The notes beneath the pieces were generated by a model, which did not search any database, was not told the DNA's origin, and saw only the letters and a program-made list of their open reading frames with translations. From Nemertoderma westbladi (Eukaryota; Xenacoelomorpha; Nemertodermatida; Nemertodermatidae), in assembly GCA_032718475.1 (NCBI GenBank), contig JAUCBJ010000203.1, positions 1 through 64,000 on the forward strand: a stretch of DNA of 64,000 nucleotides, given 5' to 3'. Every line of letters starts with the position of its first letter. Position 1 is the stretch's first letter. The translations under genes were made by a program, and so were the position numbers. Shown one piece after another: positions 45,490 to 54,806 of the stretch.

Positions 45490-45990
45490 GCCATGGCACA
45501 TGTCAAAAAGAATCGCATCAACGGCTTTTGAAACATATAAATAATGAAAATGGCACATTTCTATCAAGCTATAGCGATTTTGATATGTTGTGCCATGTTA
45601 AACTAAAGTGCCATGTGTCACATGCTAAAAAGCCGAACCTCTGTGCCACTACAGAATTCTAAACCATTTGTAATCGAATCAGCACCTTTGAAAACCCATA
45701 AAAACCGAAAATGGCCAAACCTAATTTCTACATGCTAAACGTGCCACATGCTAAAATGTGGCACTTCTGTGCCACTAGAGCATTCGAAACCATTTGTTAA
45801 CTTTTCAGCACCATGTTAAATCTAGGGGAACCGAAATCTGCGCCATTCTGCCTGTGTTTTATTGTGTCAAATAGGCCTATGCCAATTTTTGCACGTGCAA
45901 GAAATGGCACAAAGGGACCCTTTGAGAATTTGAGACCCCTCTCTGAATATTCGCCGCCATTGAAAACTCATATAGGCGAAAAATAGTGCT
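45490..45990. repeat. degenerate tandem repeats of about 125 bp
   Basis: Two clear copies (about 45612-45730 and 45740-45845) share the ordered blocks CACATGCTAAAA, CTGTGCCACTA, AAACCATTTGT, TCAGCACC and AACCGAAA. More diverged copies flank them (45490-45610, 45920-45990). No coding capacity was seen. Confidence 0.6.
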
Positions 45991-46034
45991 CAAACTATGA
46001 CATGATGAGTCTTTGCAATGAGGTTAGGTGCTAA

Positions 46035-46186
46035 ATGACGTCAGTAGAGATGATAAAGAAGGAATTAGATGCAGTGAAAATATCACTATCTGATGGGAAA
46101 CCTGCAGAGAGGCAGATCAAATTCAACTTTTTAGTAACAACCGTCCTGCAGTGTGGGCCTGTATGCTGCTCGATCCAGAGCTCCCA
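46035..46186 (+). other. exon-like open frame, unidentified
   Basis: The ATG frame reads MTSVEMIKKELDAVKI..., with a later stretch LVTTVLQCGPVCC, for about 50 residues before entering a G tract. The amino-acid mix is protein-like, but there is no recognised family, no partner exon and no clear splice signals. It is possibly related to the fragment at 45099, since both are cut by a G tract. Confidence 0.2.
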
Positions 46187-46418
46187 GGGGGGGGGGGGGG
46201 GGGGGGGGGACATTCGACGCAATAAAAATTAATCCCTCTCCAGGCGAAATACGACGCAAATAACAGCTGATTACTCCCAAAAATAAAACTGCAACCTGTT
46301 CTATTGTGTTTAGTTTATTGTATTGGTTAAAATAACGTGCTACTGCAACCTGCTCATTTCCCTAAATTGGTAATTTAACATTGAGGCGGGTTATTAATTC
46401 GTCAAGATGGGATTTGCG
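46187..46418 (+). mobile_element. G-tract-ended MITE, copy 1
   Basis: Starts with G23 (46187-46209) and runs through AATTAATCCCTCT, GATTACTCCC, AGTTTATTG, TGCAACCTGCTC and GATGGGATTTGCG. The same ordered blocks occur in reverse complement at 49332-49578, so the two define one element of about 230-250 bp. The far terminal G/C tract present in the second copy is missing here. No coding capacity. Confidence 0.75.
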
Positions 46419-46427
46419 TCCAGTTCC

Positions 46428-46449
46428 CCTCCTGGCTATCGCCAGGAGG
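46428..46449. other. 9-bp-arm hairpin
   Basis: CCTCCTGGC, a 4-nt loop (TATC), then the exact reverse complement. It lies in a GC-richer block of about 200 bp after the MITE. Function unknown; it could be structural or a transposon relic. Confidence 0.6.
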
Positions 46450-46641
46450 ATCAACCTGTTCACAACCTTGTTCTCTCGCTCTATTGAAACCTCCAGGCTT
46501 GAAGGGACACCGTGGCCAACAAGTTACTGTTTGCTTTGTTTGTCGGTCCGCCGGCATTGCTCCATTATAGCACAGGGCGATAACGTCATGTGACTTGGAT
46601 CCATTCGAGGATCGTTATTAGGGGTGTTCGCGGACAGAACG

Positions 46642-46679
46642 ACCGACAGTGTCGGTTCGTACGTCCGACAATGTCGGAC
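46642..46679. other. two adjacent palindromes with CCGACA arms
   Basis: ACCGACAGTGTCGGT (46642-46656) and GTCCGACAATGTCGGAC (46663-46679) are perfect odd-centre palindromes sharing the CCGACA arm. A related GTTCGCGGACAGAAC precedes them. They may be a protein-binding site pair or a transposon end. Confidence 0.6.
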
Positions 46680-46680
46680 A

Positions 46681-46700
46681 GTTATATATATATATATATA
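46681..46700. repeat. TA microsatellite
   Basis: A run of alternating TA dinucleotides directly right of the palindromes. Confidence 0.8.
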
Positions 46701-46799
46701 CCTCGGATTAGGTTAAAAATGGGGTACTTTTGTTCGATCCCATCCAAATACACTCAACAAACAGTATTGTATTATAAGAAAAGTTCAAAATGACTTCTA

Positions 46800-47640
46800 G
46801 AATTTTTATTGAAATAATAAATAAAGTAAAGTATAAAAAGGGAATTCCAAACAAACCAAATAGTTGCAAAATACAGAACAGACATTACTGGCTACGTAGG
46901 TTCTGTAGCGCGTTATGGCAACTATATGACAGACAATAATGTACAACCAATATACCGTAGTAATATACGATAATTAATAGTCTAACTATTAATAATGCAG
47001 ACCCACACAAACAATAATTACTATTTAATATAATATTCGGAGATCCAGGGTAAACCTTCTAACCCTCAACTGTTAATACCATAGTGATGGTGAATTACAT
47101 CGCACTGTTGTTGCCTACCCCCCCCCCCCCGCATTATAAGTAATCAAGATATTTCTAATAATAATCCGTTTAAATAATTTGAGTAAAGGCCCCCTAAAAA
47201 CTCGTGCAGTATATATTATATGCACACCGACCTAGAATAATTCATCTTCTTCGTATGTTTGTTTACTATAATTTATATATGTTTATATAATAACATGTGT
47301 TTAAATAACATGTGTTACTTTGTAACAAACAACAAGTAAATATGTAGATTTACTCAAAAATGACTGCATATGAAAAACTGCATGAAAATTTTTTTGAGCA
47401 TAAAGAAGTGCGATTTGGTGGAATTTATTAAATTGCATTAATTTGATTCGATTAAGTATAGCAGCACTAAATTATAGATTTCGATAAAGCATAGTAGAAT
47501 ATAATAATATTGAGAACTATTCTACTTCATTAATTATGAACTAATCGCTCTCAGTGGAGTTCGTTGCAGTGATGATGACATTATCAGGGTATCGATACTA
47601 TCAACAGCCATTTTCTTTAAGATAATTTACGAGCTTCCCA
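46800..47640. other. AT-rich intergenic region
   Basis: No gene or structured element recognised apart from C13 at 47118-47130. Confidence 0.55.
47118..47130. repeat. C13 tract
   Basis: Homopolymer of 13 C, another member of the local cluster of G/C runs. Confidence 0.8.
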
Positions 47641-47657
47641 CAAACAGTGTTGCAATG

Positions 47658-47659
<2 letters not shown>

Positions 47660-47691
<32 letters not shown>
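47660..47691. repeat. GT microsatellite
   Basis: About 16 perfect GT dinucleotides. Confidence 0.95.
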
Positions 47692-47693
<2 letters not shown>

Positions 47694-47780
47694 GCAGGTA
47701 AATACTTAGAGAAAAGTGTAATGTAGCTTAGATAATCAATTAGGTCCATTTAGAAAATGATGTAAAAGCTCATAATAAAT

Positions 47781-48093
47781 GATTAATGCAGTAGATTAAT
47801 GCCGAGGGTTAATGCCGCGGATTAATGCCGCGGATTAATGCCGCGGATTAATGCCGCGGATTAATGCCGTGGATTAATGCAGTAGATTAATGCCGAGGGT
47901 TAATGCCGCGGATTAATGCCGCGGATTAATGCCGTGGATTAATGCCGTGGATTAATGCCGTGGATTAATGCCGTGGATTAATGCCGTGGATTAATTCCGC
48001 GGATTAATGCCGCGGATTAATGCCGTAGATTAATGCCGTAGATTAATGCCGCGGATTAATGCCGTGGATTAATGCCGTGGATTAATGCCGCTG
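47781..48093. repeat. 13-bp minisatellite GGATTAATGCCGC
   Basis: About 24 tandem units of 13 bp. Variation is confined almost entirely to the GCGG/GTGG/GTAG/GAGG positions; one unit has TTAATTCC. The array lies about 650 bp past the stop codon of the minus-strand ABHD17 gene. Confidence 0.95.
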
Positions 48094-48434
48094 GTGTCAT
48101 CGTGTTCCTTTTGAACCACTGTTTCTCCTCATCCTCCTACACATAGATTAATATCAAAGGAAAATAAACCCGAGCGCTTAATCGAAACGGCACTTTACGT
48201 TACACAGGGTTGTATTGATGTCGCAGCTACCTCGGATCGGAAGGAGAAAAACATAACACGCAATAAGTATATAATATAATTACCGGTATTTAACTTATTT
48301 ATGAATGGTTTTTAAACATAATTTAGAAAAATTTAATAAAATGTATAACAAATAAAGCCCACGTTCGAAGAAATACAAAGTAATAATAAACATTTTTATA
48401 ATAATGCCAACAATTGTAGATCGCCGTTGCAATA

Positions 48435-48440
48435 TTTATT
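48435..48440 (-). terminator. candidate polyadenylation signal AATAAA for ABHD17
   Basis: TTTATT on the plus strand is AATAAA on the gene strand, about 305 bp after the stop codon. It is the first canonical hexamer I noticed in the 3' flank. AT-rich sequence makes chance occurrence likely. Confidence 0.35.
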
Positions 48441-48563
48441 GCACTGACTTTCAAAATTGTGTTGTGCAAAACTTTGTAAATATAGTATCAATACTATAAA
48501 TAATAATAGTTTAGACCGACATAGTAATTAGCCTTTAGTTAGTAAACTGTGCAGTTAGTCTTT

Positions 48564-48614
48564 AAAGACAGACTTCAAAGACAGACTTCAAAGACAGACT
48601 TCAAAGACAGACAG
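48564..48614. repeat. 13-bp tandem repeat AAAGACAGACTTC
   Basis: Three exact units and a partial fourth, lying between the candidate polyadenylation signal and the stop codon and so probably in the ABHD17 3' untranslated region. Confidence 0.85.
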
Positions 48615-48744
48615 CATCGCATCGCATTATGTTATGGAACTATAAATAATAGAGTTTATGTTGCACCAGTTACAATTTCATTTAAATAACGAATTTATAA
48701 ATTTACATAAATTAATATAATTCGGTCGCATATAAATAAATACT

Positions 48745-48976
48745 TCAGTGGTTTGCAACTTGAGCGGGTAAATCAGTAGTAACGAATGTTTTTAGGCGTT
48801 CTAAGTATTGGCCGTAGAGTTCGACATCGTTGTGGCCGGCACCTTCGACCCATAGCGGCTCCACTGACCGCGGGCAGCGTTCGAAGATGGCTAGACCGTG
48901 GTTGAAGTCGATTACCTCGTCTTCAGTCCCGTGGATGACCAACACAGGAGATACTATCTTAGTGACCTTGTCAATG
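48745..48976 (-). CDS. ABHD17: ABHD17 coding exon 3 (C-terminal)
   Basis: Acceptor TTTATTTAG precedes CATTGAC, giving [17 protein letters not shown] and so on. Carries the catalytic Asp (HGTEDE) and His (GAGHND), the YGQYLERLK helix and a TGA stop at 48745-48747. Confidence 0.95.
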
Positions 48977-51900
48977 CTAAATAAACATAAAGGACAATTA
49001 TATTAAGGAACAAACAAATTAATTTTTGGTCGAAATGAGAAAGAAATACTAACTAATAAAAATATTAAATAAAAAAATGTTTTAGCTGCTTCTCGTAATA
49101 AACGATGGACGATTCTAGCGAACTCTGCCAAAGTAACAGAAAAGGGTTTAGAACTGTTTCTGTTGTTTTCCCAGTTACTTGTTTTTTGAAATTCAAGGAG
49201 ATAACGTACCCTTTGGCACGGTAGGTTGGGCGTTACTCTGTTTGTTTCAGGAAATTGGGTCTGTGCCAATTAGTGCCATTCAAACATATGGCCATGTATT
49301 TCTTGGCAAAACACGTTACATGAGGGAGACAGGGGGGGGGGGGGGGGGGGCTTGTCGCAAATCCCATCTCGGCGTATTAATATAAATGTTAAATTATCAA
49401 TTTAGAGAAAGGAGCAGGTTACAGTGGCACGTTATTCCAACCAAAACAATAAACTAAAGTCAATAGAACTGGTTACAGTTTTATGTTCGGGAGTAATCAG
49501 GTGTTAATTACGTAGATTTTCCACTGAAGAGGGATTAATTTTCAGTGCGGCGAAATTCCCCCCCCCCCCCCCCCCCCCACCCCCTATCTGATATAAGGAC
49601 ATACAACAATACAACATCAACAAACGATTCAGAGCAGAGAGGACACTAATTATATAATATATATTTAATTATATACATGAAAAAAGTAATACTCTACGGT
49701 AGGAAAAAAAATTATCGTAAATAAGCACTTTTTGTCACTACAGGTGATTTCAAAAGACCGACATTAAAATATTCTGCCCGAGTGTATTGAGTTTTGCACG
49801 ACGGCAGAATATATGAATTTATTTTAACGAACACTATTTTATCTGAAAAATGAAACGAAATCTCCGCTCCGCTCAACGGCACTAAATGTACATTTTATTT
49901 ACATAAGATATATACCAGTACCTAAAGTATATATACGGGTAATCATACAGTTCAGTAGGCCTACTGTCTATGAGTGCGGGTACCATTTAACTAACAGGCT
50001 GTTAATAGCCGCCGACTGACCTAAACTTCACACTTTCTATCACTAATTTAGTTATAGAAAGTGCTAAAGTAAGCGAAAGCGATACTTACTTGCAATGTGT
50101 TTTCTACAAATGTTAGTGAGGAAAATTGATTTTTCAGATGATAATATTTACTTCCCCAGATGTAAAATATAACGGATTTTATATATCGATATTTATTTAT
50201 TGTTTCAAAAGTAATTCCTGTTATAATATACGGAGGAAATTATTACGAAACAATTTGGGATCAAATTTACAATAATATATCGCCAACCCATACCCAACCC
50301 ATTAGTTCTCGATTACAACTTACCTAGCGAAGGCATCAAACCACCATGTGCGTCTCGTATCGGGGAAGGCGACTCTCATCCCGCTCATTAACGGGGAGTG
50401 GAGGATGACGCCGGCGCATTCGTATCGGGACGCGAGATCCACGGTGGGCACTGTGCCGATACTCTGTCCGTAAAGGAGTATCGACTCGGGACTGATCCCG
50501 TAGCGACTCCGCAACGCTTGCCACGCCGCGTCGATGTCCGTGTACAGGTTGCGCTCGCTCGCCTTCCCTGTGGAGACTCCGTACCCGGAGTAGTCGTAAC
50601 TAAATATGTTACAGTTCAGTCGCGTTCCCAAACCCACGTAGAAACTGCTCATCTGTCCGATATCAACCGCGTTGCCATGGGAGAAGAGAATATTGTAGCT
50701 GAGAAATAAAAGTTACATCGTCGTGTTTAATTTATAATTATACATACATTATACATTACATACGGTATACCTGTACCCAGGGCCGTGTTTAGGGAGGAGG
50801 GGGGGGGGGGGGGGGGGGCACCACGATCCAATAACTACAGCGATTGACCGAACTATAGAGGAGCCGAACTGAAACCGAATATGGCAATTTGGAATTTTGC
50901 CCCTTATTTTTTCCAAAATATATAAAAAACAAAAAGTTATTGTGAAAGACAGTAAATATTTTTGTAGCTTTGTGACATTTTTTTTCACTTTCGATTCTTT
51001 TATTTTTTGATGAGATGTTTTCAGACTGATATACACAGGAACATGTTTCAAATTTCTAATTTCCACGTCTAAATAGGGATATGAGTTTTCATGAAATATG
51101 TTTTCCAAGGAAATTTCCGAAAATTTCCGGAAAAGTATATTTCATCCGTAGTTACGACCAAAAGAAACAAGACAACTAACCACCTTAACACATCTAAGCA
51201 GGAATCCCTTGTTTCTCTTTCTACTGTTTACTCTACTTGTGTTTTACTGTGTTTTCAGAATGTACTTAATAAAATAATTAATAAAAGGAAATTTCCGGAT
51301 AATCCGAAAATGTAGAGGAAATTTCCGGGAAAATGTATGGGAAATTTCCAAACATTTCCTACTAATATATTTACATCTACATTCAGGTTTCTTTGAAAGG
51401 TATCTGCAATAAATATATTGAAAAGTTAGGGTAATGAAAACGAGATAAAATGTGTCTTTCAGTATATTATAGTCTGTGAGAAGTGCTTGGCGCCGTATAT
51501 GTGCAAACCCCATACAGTAGAACCCAGACCCCCCACCACTGACCCGACCCCAGGCCACCCACCACTCTAAATCCGGCCCTGGTACCTGTACATTATACAG
51601 ATTTCAGTATTAACTAAAACACTAACTAACATTTATATAAACACATTTATTGTACCACTAGCTGACTACCGGTAGGGCTATTATTATATTGTTTAATACA
51701 GAAATATAGGCCTAATGATTTAATATACTTGTAATTTATATTCATTTATAATTGATAATATAATCATAGGCAGTTAATATTGATATTTTAGTTCAGTCAA
51801 TATAATATATGAGTATGGATGGTACTCATGAGTTGAGTATCCGTATTTACAACAACAAATAACTAATAATAAAGAGGCTGCTAGGACTAATTATTGCAAA

Positions 51901-52262
51901 ATTTCAGTTGCATAGCCCAGTGAGTGAGTGCAGGAGTGTCTAAGACTACAATTATTATGTAGGTTATTAATTACAACCAACCTGGGATTAGGACAACAGC
52001 GTACGAACATGCAGCTAATTTTGTTGCCACTCTTTGTTTTAATTATAAAGACTTCAATGCAATCGAGTTCGCGTTGAGTATATTGCCACTCGGCTTTCTC
52101 AGTTAGGTGTAGGTTGTAAGTGGGAGAGGTCCCTGCAGTCTCGTCGCATTGAATATTGTAGGTGGGCGTTGGGGGGAGGAACGCCAGCTTTGCCGCGATA
52201 CGAGAAGGCCAGGGTGGACAGCAAAACAGGCTGCATATCTCGCTGAACGATAACCCATTCAT
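48745..52262 (-). CDS. ABHD17: ABHD17-family protein depalmitoylase (complete, three coding exons)
   Basis: Members of this alpha/beta-hydrolase family (formerly FAM108) remove palmitate from membrane proteins such as Ras and postsynaptic scaffolds, acting at plasma membrane and endosomes. Joining 52262-51982, 50698-50324 and 48976-48745 gives 888 nt, 295 residues plus stop, against about 290-330 in the family. Residues 10-16 (CSLFCCP) are the N-terminal Cys cluster, palmitoylated in relatives for membrane anchoring. FSHGNAVD (99-106) is the oxyanion region, GQSIG (171-175) holds nucleophile Ser173, HGTEDEVID (234-242) has Asp238 and GAGHND (264-269) has His267; the 65- and 94-residue spacings match the human triad as I know it. 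Both introns are GT-AG and interrupt a codon after its second base. Oddities: FDAFAS where relatives have FDAFPS/FDAFPN, and a WW before FDAF. The ATG choice rests on the conserved MNGLS start. Family assignment is very secure; which vertebrate paralogue (A, B or C) is not meaningful here. Confidence 0.96.
48977..50323 (-). other. ABHD17 intron 2
   Basis: 1347-bp intron, GTAAGT to TTTAG. Contains the G/C-tract-bounded MITE at 49332-49578; otherwise AT-rich with no further coding sequence recognised. Confidence 0.85.
49332..49578 (-). mobile_element. G-tract-ended MITE, copy 2 (in ABHD17 intron 2)
   Basis: Reverse-complement relative of 46187-46418. Bounded by G19 (49332-49350) and C21 (49558-49578), so in its own orientation both ends carry inverted G tracts followed by AATTTCGCCGC on one side and CTTGTCGCAAATCC on the other. 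Internal blocks: AATTAATCCCTCT, GATTACTCCC, AGTTTATTGTTTTGG, GTAACCTGCTCC. Non-coding. Confidence 0.8.
50324..50698 (-). CDS. ABHD17: ABHD17 coding exon 2
   Basis: A polypyrimidine stretch and TTTCTCAG acceptor precede CTACAAT. The exon encodes residues 94 (last base) to 218 plus two bases, including [15 protein letters not shown] and the nucleophile GQSIG. It ends GCTAG before a consensus GTAAGT donor. Internal MSSFY is not the start, because conserved residues continue upstream of it to the acceptor. Confidence 0.95.
50777..51582. mobile_element. non-autonomous DNA transposon with CCAGGGCCG termini (hAT-like)
   Basis: 806-bp segment starting CCAGGGCCGTGTTTAGGG and ending CTAAATCCGGCCCTGG, i.e. 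inverted termini of about 16-18 bp. It is flanked on both sides by TACCTGTAC (50768-50776 and 51583-51591), a 9-bp match; if the terminus is taken as CAGGG the flanks still match over 5 bp (GTACC). Termini of the CAGGGCCGGATTTAG type are familiar from hAT-derived MITEs, which normally have 8-bp duplications, so the class is tentative. It contains G20 at 50799-50818 and a cluster of GGAAATTTCC palindromes. No transposase frame. Confidence 0.75.
51108..51353. repeat. cluster of GGAAATTTCC palindromes
   Basis: The 10-bp palindrome or a one-base variant recurs near 51109, 51287, 51314 and 51339, with extra AAATTTCCGG partial copies. It lies inside the transposon in intron 1 and probably consists of internal transposon repeats. 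Confidence 0.7.
51982..52262 (-). CDS. ABHD17: ABHD17 coding exon 1
   Basis: Encodes residues 1-93 plus two bases of codon 94: MNGLS start, Cys cluster, KLAFLPP block, [11 protein letters not shown] and the QRELD...EVF strand region. It ends CCCAG before intron GTTGGT, a usable if not ideal donor. The reading frame continuing past this donor into 51891 is intron read-through and loses family similarity at once. Confidence 0.93.
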
Positions 52263-52413
52263 AACTAGTATAAGTAGACGATTGGATTTCCAAATTATAT
52301 GTTTTAATATAAATAGGCCAGTAGGCCTATATTTACAGATTTATCTGTTATTAGAATACGAGTACTTGAGTACGGTTTATATGTTGTAGGGCCTACAGCT
52401 GTAGGGTGTAGCG

Positions 52414-52795
52414 CCTAATGTACAAATGTACTTGCTTGAACGTGAACGGATGGCATATTACCAATTGGGGTGTCGTTTCAGCCTACCGGTATTTTAACAT
52501 ATGAAATTAATTTCGCGAATATTTAATTTCGATATTCACCATTTAAGGTGGGCCTACCTCTTAAAGGAAAGTAGCAGGTTATAACCTAATAATGGCAGGC
52601 TTTTCTAACCAAAAGAATAAACTAAATTTAGGAACACAGTTTAAGCCTACAGTAAATTTTTTACTTCAAGATACTATACATACAGTACTAATTCTTCAAT
52701 ATTAATTTAACATTAACCCTATGAGAAGGCTGAAACGACACCCCAATTGCCAATTTGCGAACGGATGTGAACTTAATGTACGAATGTACATTAGG
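52414..52795. mobile_element. MITE upstream of ABHD17
   Basis: Inner inverted repeats CAATTGGGGTGTCGTTTCAG (left about 52462-52481, right about 52731-52750) are near perfect. Similarity continues outward (CCTAATGTACA at both ends), giving imperfect terminal repeats of about 80 bp. It contains a reverse-oriented copy of the core shared with other local MITEs (AGGTTATAACC to AATAAACTAAA, about 52575-52636). No clear target duplication. It starts about 150 bp 5' of the ABHD17 start codon, so it may lie in or near the promoter. Confidence 0.7.
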
Positions 52796-52799
52796 CCAA

Positions 52800-53940
52800 T
52801 CAAATACTCCCAATCAAATAGGCCTTCTGAAATAATGAAAATCAAATAATGAATATCAAATAGCACTGTTCTGTAGTGTTAGAAAAAGATTTTATTAATT
52901 CAGTAATTGTTATTTAGGCATCTGTAATGCTGTAGGCCTAATGTATATTGAAAATAAAATGATCCAATTTAAAATAAGGTAGAAATGTCTGTACCGGTAC
53001 TGGTACTGTATGTTTATAAAAAATATTTTATTATGTTACCGTACTGAACTGAAAATAAGATGGTCATGGATCACGTAATTGCACGGCGACTCTAAAACAT
53101 TGAATAATAATGATTCGTCGTCAAGGATAGCCTGATAGCCCCTAGCCCCATGAGACTGCGGCTCGTTTCCATCTGACCATGGGGGTCCTCGACCTCGCCC
53201 TCGGTATGTGATGAACATATTATTGCTGTAATAAGTCTATGAGTAAGATAAAGTAGGCATACTGGTAGTTAGTATAGTCTGATAGTATGTCTGTTTTTGT
53301 CTGATGATTAAATTTTAAAAATATTACCGTCAACACCCGAATGTGGGCATATATGCTTTTTAAAAAACCTCAAAGTTTTACATCATAATTTTAAGGGAAG
53401 TATCATGAAGTAAAATTCAATGAAAGTTTGATATCTAATCTTCACAATAAGTATTTAACAATTTATTATATTTCAGTTTTTTGTACATTTTTTTTTTTAA
53501 TTTAGAAAAGTGCCCACTTTACTGCTTTAAGGTACCGGTCTGCCGGTAGCCTAAAAAGTTCTACCCCAAAGTGAGCATTTTAACGGACTCTTCTTCAATC
53601 GACTTTTTAAAACATCAATTAGCTTAGTTTTTGCTTTAACATACCCCCTTATGTGGGCACCATTGGAAATTTAAAAAAAGCTATACAAACAGGGCGAAAA
53701 AAGTAACCAAAACAATGTATTGGTGAAAAATACAAGCGCTCCAAATATGCTAAAAATCAGTAAAATTTGATGAGCTATTTTTTGGATTCAGTGCCTTTAT
53801 TGAGTGCAAAATTTTGTCATAATACTTTGAAAATCAAACAAAACAACAAATTGTCTAATACATAAAACATAACTACCATGGCATTTGCCAGTGAGCCGCA
53901 ATGATTGATTATATCTGTATATTGTGGATTAACTGATTAA
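52800..53940. other. intergenic, no confirmed gene
   Basis: Apart from a weak minus-strand open frame at 53036-53218, nothing was recognised. A-rich and T-rich runs are frequent. Confidence 0.5.
53036..53218 (-). other. exon-like minus-strand open frame, unidentified
   Basis: A 60-residue ATG frame (MFITYRGRGRGPPW..., later GYQAILDDESLLFNVLES) in a locally GC-richer stretch. A TTACAG acceptor-like sequence precedes the ATG on the same strand. It lies about 0.8 kb 5' of ABHD17 and in the same orientation, but is not part of the conserved protein. It could be an untranslated-exon read-through, a separate gene fragment or chance. Confidence 0.2.
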
Positions 53941-54155
53941 ATTAATTAATTAAAACGCAGTCGCAACTCAAACGAGTTATCATCTACGGACAATAGTTCT
54001 ACAACCCCAGCATCTCCCGCAGCGATCCCCGCTGCTCAACAGGATAACCAGGACTCTGCTTGCGCCTCGAGACCGGTTTCCAGTGATCAGCAGGGAAACC
54101 AGTAAAGGGAGACCATCGTTGCTCATCAAACCAGCACGCGTTTATCAAGTGTTGC

Positions 54156-54806
54156 TGCTTTAATGCCAGGTCACTGAAAAACAAATTGTCGGACTTGGAT
54201 GAGTTTATATCCACTACCCCGTATGATGTGATCGCGATAACGGAAACCTGGGCCAATGATTCTATTTCTGACGCGATGTTGTCTGGCAGCAAACGTTTCC
54301 GGGTCTTCCGGCAAGACAGACACGACCGGGTTGGGGGTGGAGTGGCCCTCCTTGTGCGGAACTCGATACAGTGCATACCTGTAGCACTTCCTCATCAAAC
54401 TACGGACATAGAAGCTGTAGCCATTGACCTCATCGACGGCTCTTCCCGATTAATATGCGCTTACTGTCCGCCACCTGTTCCCAGCGTTCCTGACACTACT
54501 ACCGAACTTTGCGAAGCTCTCAACATCCTGTGCGACACCAACTAACCGTGTGTAATCACTGGCGACTTTAATCTGCCGCTGTTCGATTGGACTGATGTTT
54601 CCCACCCGGACAACGATATCTATAACAACTTTTTTAGTTTCGTTTTGGAATCAGGCTGCCTCTTGCAGGTCCAGTACGAGCCTACCAGAGGTGACAACGT
54701 TCTAGACCTTATTTTTACCACGGATGACCATTTTGTCTCGAGCATTTCGACGGCTGCTCCATTCTCTACGAGTGAACACGCCACTGTGTCCTTCGATATA
54801 ATTGGT
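54156..54806 (+). pseudogene. LINE endonuclease domain relic
   Basis: APE-type endonuclease portion. The metal-binding and catalytic motifs ETW, GDFN and SEH are all present. It is interrupted only by TAA at 54543-54545, a one-base change from a sense codon, with the frame unchanged on both sides. Confidence 0.88.

Larger units (their letters stand above)
50699..51981 (-). other. ABHD17 intron 1
   Basis: 1283-bp intron, GTTGGT to TTCTCAG. Nearly two thirds of it is the inverted-repeat transposon at 50777-51582. Confidence 0.85.

Noticed and set aside
46381-46593. 70-residue plus-strand open frame as a gene
   Set aside because: It starts inside the MITE, crosses a hairpin and has no recognisable similarity.
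50336-50709. Open frames antisense or out of frame to ABHD17 exon 2
   Set aside because: They are shadows of the conserved coding exon; residues show no family similarity.
51891-51981. Extension of ABHD17 exon 1 to the stop at 51891
   Set aside because: Conserved residues end at the donor after CCCAG and resume exactly at exon 2; the extension is intron.
53999-54398. Minus-strand open frames over the LINE start
   Set aside because: The plus strand encodes recognisable endonuclease motifs there, so the minus frames are incidental.
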